A stretch of 18,908 nt of DNA, from the NCBI GenBank assembly GCA_036266835.1, contig DATAXD010000004.1, positions 1 through 18,908 of the forward strand, given 5' to 3'. Source of the stretch: Galbitalea sp036266835 (GTDB taxonomy: Bacteria > Actinomycetota > Actinomycetes > Actinomycetales > Microbacteriaceae). Below the pieces are notes generated by a model. That model did no database searches. It was not told the DNA's origin and was given only the letters and a program-made list of their open reading frames with translations. Shown one piece after another: positions 13,500 through 18,908 of the stretch; position 1 is the stretch's first letter; each line of letters opens with the position of its first letter. The position numbers and the translations under genes were made by a program.

Positions 13500-14374
13500 A
13501 CGGTGAGGTCGCCCTCGTAGACGAGTTCGGCCGGACCGCTGAGCGACACATGCTCGCCGTCCTCGGTCGCGAACATCCGCACTCCGACCGTTCCCCCGGG
13601 CACCTGAACCTGCCATTGGTTCGGCGCACCCTTACCCGCCCAGTGCCGCGTCGCAAGCGCAGCCGCGACGGTGCCGGTGCCGCAGGACAGTGTCTCGCCG
13701 CTGCCGCGCTCATGGACACGCATCCGGATGCGACCGACGCCATCTTTCACGAGCGGCTCGAGCGGCACGACGAACTCCACGTTCGCGCCATCCGCCGGCT
13801 CTGGATCGATGATCGGAACATAGCTGAGATCTGCGGTCTCCAGTTCCGCCTCGCTTGCCAGTGCAACGACAACGTGTGGATTGCCCACGTTGATGCCGAG
13901 CCCCGGACGCGCAACCGAGAGGTCGCGCGCGCGAACAGTCGGCTCCGTGCCATCCAGTCGCCAGCGTCCCAGATCGGCCTGGAATCCGGACTTGTTTCGC
14001 TGCACATCGCGGACTCCCCCGCGCGTGCCTATGGGGAGCGTGTTGCCGTCTTTCAGCTCAGCCAGCCCGTTGTCCAGCAAGTAGCGCACGAATACCCGGA
14101 TGCCATTGCCGCACATTTCCGCGGTGCTGCCATCCGCGTTGTGATAATCCATGAACCACTCGGCCGCCTCATCTTCGGCCAGCGCTGCGGCGCCATCGGC
14201 GAGCTTGCTCGATTTCACCGCGCGGATGACACCGTCCGCTCCTACCCCGAAGTGGCGGTCGCAGATCGCGGCAATCTGGCTCGGCGATAGTTCCACTTCG
14301 CCGTCAGGGTCGGCGAACAGCACGAAGTCGTTGCCGGTGCCATGACCCTTGGTGAAGTGAATGGTGGCGCTCAC
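13496..14374 (-). CDS. dapF: Diaminopimelate epimerase
   Basis: DapF interconverts LL- and meso-diaminopimelate, for lysine synthesis and peptidoglycan cross-linking. The 292-residue, PLP-independent enzyme uses two cysteines: Cys88 in DGSTAEMCGNGIRVF and Cys231 in GETLSCGTGTVAAA. The N-terminus TKGHGTGNDFVLFAD (8-22), FGVGADGVI (42-50) and NVGNPHVV in the middle are family landmarks. A Lys/Ala/Glu-rich insertion follows GVIRAVKS (about 52-72), as in other actinobacterial members. The ATG at 14374 overlaps the miaA stop (ATGA). Its stop overlaps that of the converging methyltransferase gene, leaving no room for a terminator. Confidence 0.96.
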   Translation of the reverse strand: MSATIHFTKGHGTGNDFVLFADPDGEVELSPSQIAAICDRHFGVGADGVIRAVKSSKLADGAAALAEDEAAEWFMDYHNADGSTAEMCGNGIRVFVRYLLDNGLAELKDGNTLPIGTRGGVRDVQRNKSGFQADLGRWRLDGTEPTVRARDLSVARPGLGINVGNPHVVVALASEAELETADLSYVPIIDPEPADGANVEFVVPLEPLVKDGVGRIRMRVHERGSGETLSCGTGTVAAALATRHWAGKGAPNQWQVQVPGGTVGVRMFATEDGEHVSLSGPAELVYEGDLTV

Positions 14375-15276
14375 GCGTCAATCGTATCCAGCGCGGCTGC
14401 TACCCGGTTTTCATCGTCAGACTCGATCCACCGTGTCATCGGATAACGACGAAACCAGCCAACCTGTCGACGCGCGTAGCGTCGAGTGAGAGCTGCGGCC
14501 TGCGCGATTGCCTCGGGCTCAGCGAGTTCGCCGGCGAGTTGCGATCGCGCCTGCGCATAGCCGATCGCTCTCTCCGCCGTGACGCCCCAGTGCTGGTCTT
14601 CGAGCACGCGCACCTCGTCCAGGAGCCCGTCCGCCCACATCTGTCGCACGCGGGCGTCGAGCCGCGGCACCAGGAGTTCGCGTTCGGTCCGAAGCCCGAG
14701 GATTGTCATCTCGCGCCAGCGGTTCGATTCATCCGGAAGCCCGGATCCGAACGGTTCGCCGGTGAGTTGGATGACCTCGAGTGCACGCACCAGCCTTCGA
14801 GCGTTTCGGGGTCCGATGGATGCTGCTGCCGCCGGGTCGACAGCGGACAGTCGCTGGTAGAGGATGCCGGGTCCGCTCGTCGCGAGTTCCGCTTCCAGGT
14901 CGGCGCGGATGTCCGCATCGGTTCCCGGGAACCGGAAGTCCCACAGAACGCTGGAGACGTACAGGCCAGATCCGCCAACGAGGATTGGTACCGCCTGGCG
15001 CGAAAGGATCTCCTCGATCGCAGCGCGCGCCGCCGTCTGATACGCGGCCACCGTCGATTCCTCGCTGATGTCGAGCACGTCGAGAAGGTGGTGCGGGATG
15101 CCTCGGCGCTCGGCCAGCGACAGTTTCGCCGTGCCGATGTCCATGCCGCGGTACAACTGCATGGCATCCGCGTTGACAATCTCGGCAGCCTGACCTCGAG
15201 CAACGAGGCGCTCGGCGAGATCCAGTGAGAGGCCGGATTTGCCGGTTCCGGTCGCGCCGACGATCGCGACCAGCAT
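14371..15276 (-). CDS. miaA: tRNA dimethylallyltransferase
   Basis: MiaA adds a dimethylallyl group to N6 of A37 in tRNAs that read codons starting with U; MiaB then thiomethylates the product. The 301-residue protein begins with the P-loop GATGTGKS (7-14), then VNADAMQLYRGMDIGTAK (34-51), holding the catalytic Asp37 of the family's DSMQ-like motif, HHLLDV with the prenyl-donor region, ILVGGSGLYVSSVLWDF and the tRNA-binding GPRNARRLVRALEVIQLTG. The C-terminal part is the usual zinc-finger-less tail RYARRQVGWFRR. It starts at ATG 15276, five bases after the miaB stop, and overlaps dapF by four bases. Confidence 0.96.
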   Translation of the reverse strand: MLVAIVGATGTGKSGLSLDLAERLVARGQAAEIVNADAMQLYRGMDIGTAKLSLAERRGIPHHLLDVLDISEESTVAAYQTAARAAIEEILSRQAVPILVGGSGLYVSSVLWDFRFPGTDADIRADLEAELATSGPGILYQRLSAVDPAAAASIGPRNARRLVRALEVIQLTGEPFGSGLPDESNRWREMTILGLRTERELLVPRLDARVRQMWADGLLDEVRVLEDQHWGVTAERAIGYAQARSQLAGELAEPEAIAQAAALTRRYARRQVGWFRRYPMTRWIESDDENRVAAALDTIDA

Positions 15277-15281
15277 GTTGC

Positions 15282-16844
15282 TCAGCGCAGTCCGTCGGTG
15301 GGGTCGTAAATCGGCGTCGTTGCGACTCGCAGCGCAGGCAGGCCCAGCGAGACGCTGGAGGCGCTGGAAGCGCCGTGAGTGGGAACCGCGCAGCTCTCGG
15401 CCTCGGCGCGGTCCCAGGCGTCCCCGGCTCGCGTTCTGCGGATGTGCAGCGCTGAACCATCAGTAGAGTCGGCGAGCAGGTAGTACGGCTTCGCATCCGT
15501 GATCGTTACCGTCACCACGTCGCCGGGACGCGGCGCGTCCGCGAGCTCGGGAACCGACCTTTGTCTCGGAACTTCGAAGTGAACGAGCCGACTGTCTTCC
15601 GAGCGCCCCGACATGCGGTGCGTTGCGGCATCCTTCGTTCCTTCTACCCCGACGAGAACGCGCGCCTCAGTGCCAATGAGGGTGCGATTCTCCTGCCAGG
15701 AAATCTCATCCTGAAGGGCGGTCAGCCGCTCGTAGCGTTCTTGCACGATCGCCTTGGGCACCTGATGCTCCATGGTCGCCGCAGGCGTTCCGGGGCGTAT
15801 CGAATACTGGAAAGTGAAGGCGGACGCGAATCGCGCCTCTCGCACGACGCGCAGCGTCTCCTCGAAATCCGCATCGGTCTCGCCAGGGAATCCCACGATG
15901 ATGTCCGTGGAAATCGCGGCATTCGGAATTCTCGCGCGAACCCGGTCGAGGATTCCGAGGAACTTTGTCGAACGGTAACTGCGCTTCATCGCTTTCAAGA
16001 TGGCGTCGGATCCCGACTGAAGGGGCATGTGAAGCTGCGGCATGACGGCGGGTGTTTCGGCCATCGCGTCGATCACGTCGTCGGTAAAAGCTGCGGGGTG
16101 CGGGCTGGTGAAGCGGATGCGCTCGAGCCCGTCGATGTCACCGGCGGAGCGCAGGAGCTTGCCGAATGCCTGTCGGTCACCAAATTCGACGCCGTACGAG
16201 TTGACATTCTGGCCGAGCAGCGTGACTTCGATCGCGCCATCGTCGACCAGTGCCTGGATCTCCGCGAGTATGTCGCCGGGCCGGCGATCCTTTTCCTTGC
16301 CGCGGAGAGCGGGCACGATGCAGAACGTGCACGTGTTGTTGCACCCGACGGAGACCGAAACCCACCCGCTGTAGGTCGACTCACGCCTGGTCGGCAGAGT
16401 CGACGGGAAGACATCCAGCGACTCGAGAATCTCAAGCTGGGCCTCGCCGTTGTGTCGGGCGCGCTCGAGCAGCGCGGGAAGCGCACCCATGTTGTGAGTG
16501 CCGAAGACAACATCCACCCAGGGGGCCTTGTCCAGGATGACGGACTTGTCTTTCTGGGCCAGGCAACCGCCGACGGCGATCTGCATGCCCTCGTGTTCGC
16601 GTTTGACGGAAGCAAGGATCCCCAGGTTGCCGTAGAGCTTGTTGTCGGCATTCTCGCGAACCGCGCAAGTGTTGATGACCACGACATCGGCCTGTTGGTT
16701 GTCCGCGCGTACGTAACCGGCGGCCTCGAGTGATCCGCTGAGGCGCTCGGAGTCGTGCACGTTCATCTGGCAGCCGTACGTACGCACCTCGTAGGTGCGC
16801 GGGCGCGTTCCTTCGCGGGCGGGTGATTCGGCAACGAGCGTCAT
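15282..16844 (-). CDS. miaB: tRNA-2-methylthio-N6-dimethylallyladenosine synthase
   Basis: MiaB is a radical-SAM methylthiotransferase that completes ms2i6A37 after MiaA. From the ATG at 16844 it has 520 residues. The N-terminal methylthiotransferase domain binds one 4Fe-4S cluster through Cys25 (YGCQMN), Cys60 (NTCAVR) and Cys94 (GGCLAQ). The radical-SAM cluster uses Cys168, Cys172 and Cys175 (GCNNTCTFC). Then come the barrel motifs LLGQNVNSYG and HMPLQSGSDAILKAMKR, and a TRAM domain near residues 390-455 (TEARVLVGVE to YYLLAD). About 60 residues follow TRAM, ending LPALRVATTPIYDPTDGLR, an extension beyond the E. coli form. An in-frame TTG at 16865 is an alternative start. No strong Shine-Dalgarno is seen; TAGACT (16860-16855) could be a -10 near the start. 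Confidence 0.95.
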   Translation of the reverse strand: MTLVAESPAREGTRPRTYEVRTYGCQMNVHDSERLSGSLEAAGYVRADNQQADVVVINTCAVRENADNKLYGNLGILASVKREHEGMQIAVGGCLAQKDKSVILDKAPWVDVVFGTHNMGALPALLERARHNGEAQLEILESLDVFPSTLPTRRESTYSGWVSVSVGCNNTCTFCIVPALRGKEKDRRPGDILAEIQALVDDGAIEVTLLGQNVNSYGVEFGDRQAFGKLLRSAGDIDGLERIRFTSPHPAAFTDDVIDAMAETPAVMPQLHMPLQSGSDAILKAMKRSYRSTKFLGILDRVRARIPNAAISTDIIVGFPGETDADFEETLRVVREARFASAFTFQYSIRPGTPAATMEHQVPKAIVQERYERLTALQDEISWQENRTLIGTEARVLVGVEGTKDAATHRMSGRSEDSRLVHFEVPRQRSVPELADAPRPGDVVTVTITDAKPYYLLADSTDGSALHIRRTRAGDAWDRAEAESCAVPTHGASSASSVSLGLPALRVATTPIYDPTDGLR

Positions 16845-16949
16845 GGTGTGCTCAAGTCTAAGCAATGGCCAATGGAGCCCGCGAAAGGGCGCAATCCGCC
16901 GTTCAATCCGGCCTGCAGCCAGCAGATTGTGACCTCTCGCGGGGTGTGG

Positions 16950-17708
16950 CTACTGGAACCGTGGGCCGCCGCTGTCCGAATGCCCCGCAGCGGAACTACG
17001 CAGCGCAGGATGATTCGGAGCGAGCGCCGAGGCGACAGCGGATGCGACGATGCTGCCGGAATAGCCCTTGCGCATCAGGAATGCGCCGAGTCGACGTCGT
17101 GCCGTTTCCGGGTCGAGCGATCGCAGTTGCGGTGCTCGGCGCGTCGCAAGTTCTCGTGCTCGTGTCAACTCATCCGCGTCGCCCGCGGAGTCGGCTTCCT
17201 CGAGAGCGTTCTCGATGACCTCTGCATCGATTTTCCTGCGGCGCAGTTCGGCCGAGATCCCGGTTCGGCCGAGGCCTTTTCGATCGCGCAGAGTGCGTAC
17301 CAGGGTGCGGGCGAGTTCGGCATCGTCGAGCAGCCCGACTTCCTGGAGCCGCCCGATTTCCGCTTCGACCGCCGGCTGGTCGAGATCGCGTCGGCCGAGC
17401 AGGCTCGCCATCTCGGCCGAGGACACTCCCCGGCGCGCCAATGCGTTGAGGCTCACGTTGTGGGCTCGAGCTGATCGCTCCGGCGTGCGGGTGGGCGACT
17501 CGACCGGTTCCAGCCTCTGGATCTCCCCGGTGTGGCCGGCAAACCGCTTGCCGGGCAAGTCATTCGGACGCGACGACAGCTCGCTCGCCTTCACGAGTCC
17601 CGGAATCGACTCCAGGGGCACCTGGTGATCGGACGGCGCCGAAGCTGCGGGTGGTTGCACGCCGGGCAGGTACGTGACCCGGGCAAGCCGCTCCTCGGCA
17701 CCGTTCAT
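16950..17708 (-). CDS. recX: Regulatory protein RecX
   Basis: RecX binds RecA filaments and limits their growth and activities. From the ATG at 17708 it has 252 residues. The first 80 are polar, Pro/Ser-rich and probably disordered. The RecX core (about 84-230) is a run of three-helix repeats: VSLNALARRGVSSAEMASLL, EIGRLQEVGLLDDAELARTLVRTL, GLGRTGISAELRRRKIDAEVI and ARRRLGAFLMRKGYS. AGAGGAAGAA lies about six bases before the ATG. The frame extends another 39 codons into recA, but that part is low-complexity and overlaps a better gene. recA ends 37 nt upstream; co-transcription is expected. miaB starts about 105 nt downstream. Confidence 0.93.
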   Translation of the reverse strand: MNGAEERLARVTYLPGVQPPAASAPSDHQVPLESIPGLVKASELSSRPNDLPGKRFAGHTGEIQRLEPVESPTRTPERSARAHNVSLNALARRGVSSAEMASLLGRRDLDQPAVEAEIGRLQEVGLLDDAELARTLVRTLRDRKGLGRTGISAELRRRKIDAEVIENALEEADSAGDADELTRARELATRRAPQLRSLDPETARRRLGAFLMRKGYSGSIVASAVASALAPNHPALRSSAAGHSDSGGPRFQ

Positions 17709-17740
17709 CACTGGTTCTTCCTCTGCTTGCGAATTCGTTG

Positions 17741-17754
17741 GGCGACTATTCGCC
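17741..17754 (-). other. Small hairpin over the recA stop codon
   Basis: GGCGA-CTAT-TCGCC forms a 5-bp stem whose loop contains the recA stop (17748-17746). It has no T-run. It could reduce read-through from recA into recX, as seen for other recA-recX pairs, but five base pairs is weak. Confidence 0.3.
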
Positions 17755-18908
17755 GACTGCCGGCTGGAGTGACGTTTCGAATTCCGCGTCATCCTCCGGA
17801 ACGGATTCCGGGAATGCCTCGTCATCCGCTGATCCGTCGGGAACTACCGCGATCGGAGTCGGCCCGCTCGCCGAACCCTTTGGCGCCTTCGGGCTTGCCT
17901 TGCCGTCATCCGCAGCGGACTGTGCGGTAAGGGACTCGGCAGCAGCCGTTGCGGCCGCCGCCCTCGCTTCGGCACCAACCCCGAGCTTGAACATGATCTT
18001 CTGCTCGATCTCGGTGGCGATGTCGGGGTGCTCGAGCAGGAACTTGCGCGAGTTCTCCTTGCCCTGGCCCAGCTGGTCACCGTCGTAGGTGTACCAGGCA
18101 CCAGACTTGCGGACGATCTCGTGATCGACACCGAAGTCGATCAGGCTGCCCTCGCGGGAGATGCCGGTGCCGTACAGGATGTCGAACTCTGCCTGCTTGA
18201 AGGGCGGAGCCATCTTGTTCTTGACCACCTTGACGCGGGTGCGGTTGCCAACGGCATCCTGTCCGTCTTTCAGCGTCTCGATGCGACGGATGTCGAGGCG
18301 AACGGATGCGTAGAACTTGAGCGCCTTGCCACCGGCCGTGGTCTCGGGGCTGCCGAAGAACACACCGATCTTCTCGCGCAGCTGGTTGATGAAAACCATG
18401 GTGGTGTTCGTTTGGCTGAGACCACCCGTGAGTTTGCGCAGAGCCTGCGACATAAGGCGAGCCTGGAGCCCGACATGTGAGTCGCCCATCTCTCCCTCGA
18501 TCTCGGCGCGAGGTACGAGGGCTGCGACCGAGTCGATGACGATGATGTCGATCGATCCGCTTCGCACGAGCATGTCGGCGATCTCGAGAGCCTGCTCACC
18601 GGTGTCGGGCTGCGATACCAGGAGCGCATCGATGTCGACACCGAGCTTCGCCGCGTACTCGGGGTCGAGTGCGTGCTCGGCATCGATAAAGGCTGCAATG
18701 CCACCGTTGCGCTGGGCGTTGGCGATGGCGTGAAGCGTAAGGGTCGTCTTACCCGACGACTCCGGGCCGTAGATCTCGACGATACGGCCACGGGGAAGGC
18801 CGCCGATGCCGAGAGCGACATCCAGGGCGATGGAACCGGTGGGGATCACCTCGACGGGCGCGCGTTCGTCGCTGCCCAGACGCATGACCGAGCCCTTACC
18901 GAACTGGC
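17746..18908 (-). CDS. recA: Recombinase RecA (5' end beyond window)
   Basis: RecA polymerises on single-stranded DNA, drives homologous recombination and triggers LexA self-cleavage. The gene runs off the right edge: the visible frame begins QFGKGSVMRLG, just inside the mature protein, so about 35-45 residues are missing. Seen in order are Walker A GPESSGKTT, FIDAEHALDP, Walker B IDIIVIDSVAALVPRAEIEG, the L1/L2 loop regions (GDSHVGLQARLMSQALRKL and INQLREKIGVFFGSPETTAGG) and KMAPPFKQAEFDI. The C-terminal tail after FKLGVGAEA (about 75 residues) is Ala/Pro/Ser-rich and acidic, longer than the E. coli tail. An internal ATG at 18885 should not be taken as the start. The promoter and any SOS box lie outside the window. 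Confidence 0.97.
   Translation of the reverse strand, partial: QFGKGSVMRLGSDERAPVEVIPTGSIALDVALGIGGLPRGRIVEIYGPESSGKTTLTLHAIANAQRNGGIAAFIDAEHALDPEYAAKLGVDIDALLVSQPDTGEQALEIADMLVRSGSIDIIVIDSVAALVPRAEIEGEMGDSHVGLQARLMSQALRKLTGGLSQTNTTMVFINQLREKIGVFFGSPETTAGGKALKFYASVRLDIRRIETLKDGQDAVGNRTRVKVVKNKMAPPFKQAEFDILYGTGISREGSLIDFGVDHEIVRKSGAWYTYDGDQLGQGKENSRKFLLEHPDIATEIEQKIMFKLGVGAEARAAAATAAAESLTAQSAADDGKASPKAPKGSASGPTPIAVVPDGSADDEAFPESVPEDDAEFETSLQPAVGE

Noticed and set aside
15561..16733. Long plus-strand open frame of 390 codons opposite miaB
   Set aside because: miaB on the other strand has complete Fe-S and radical-SAM motifs; the plus-strand product has no recognisable domain.
17709..17825. N-terminal extension of recX into recA
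   Set aside because: It is Arg/Ser/Asn-rich, overlaps the recA tail, and a good ribosome binding site precedes the ATG at 17708.

Overview
This is a high-GC actinobacterial chromosome segment, most probably from the family Microbacteriaceae. The basis is the GC-rich codon use, the many GTG and TTG starts, a bifunctional PriA-type HisA, and the gene orders infC / DUF1844 / SseB / his, lexA / LysM, and recA-recX-miaB-miaA-dapF. The family assignment rests on recognised protein families and order, not on a database search. I see no rRNA, tRNA, transposase, phage gene or CRISPR array. The window is core chromosome and coding density is very high.

Layout. 1-252: N-terminal part of infC (minus strand), apparently with an ATC start codon. 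253-504: divergent intergenic region with two small hairpins. 505-852: DUF1844 protein (plus). 853-998: gene-free stretch with a cluster of short direct and inverted repeats. 5720-999 (minus): hisC-hisB-hisH-hisA(priA)-sseB-HAD phosphatase, a compact operon with 4-, 1- and 8-nt overlaps. hisA has no ATG/GTG/TTG start that keeps its catalytic Asp. 5825-7206: an SOS divergon, with a membrane-anchored LysM protein (minus) facing lexA (plus). About 300 nt between them hold two LexA-box-like sites, a strong 36-nt hairpin and three exact 16-nt-period repeats just before the lexA ribosome binding site. 7243-7878: LysE/RhtB exporter (plus). 11137-7896 (minus): metF-metE, behind a possibly structured leader. 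12848-11322 (minus): hflX. 12891-13499 (plus): RsmC-like methyltransferase, whose stop codon overlaps that of dapF. 16844-13496 (minus): miaB-miaA-dapF. 18908-16950 (minus): recA (5' end outside the window) and recX.

Functionally the window covers histidine biosynthesis (with PriA probably also serving tryptophan synthesis), the methyl branch of methionine synthesis (MetF makes 5-methyl-THF, MetE uses it), lysine/peptidoglycan precursor synthesis (DapF), tRNA A37 modification (MiaA then MiaB), ribosome rescue (HflX), translation initiation (IF-3), and the SOS circuit (RecA activates LexA cleavage, RecX restrains RecA, and LexA probably represses itself and the LysM gene).

I did not find a new multi-gene system. 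The points most worth a second look are small: two genes that seem to start with ATC (infC and hisA), the regulatory architecture of the lexA/LysM divergon, and the repeat-rich leaders of lexA and metF.
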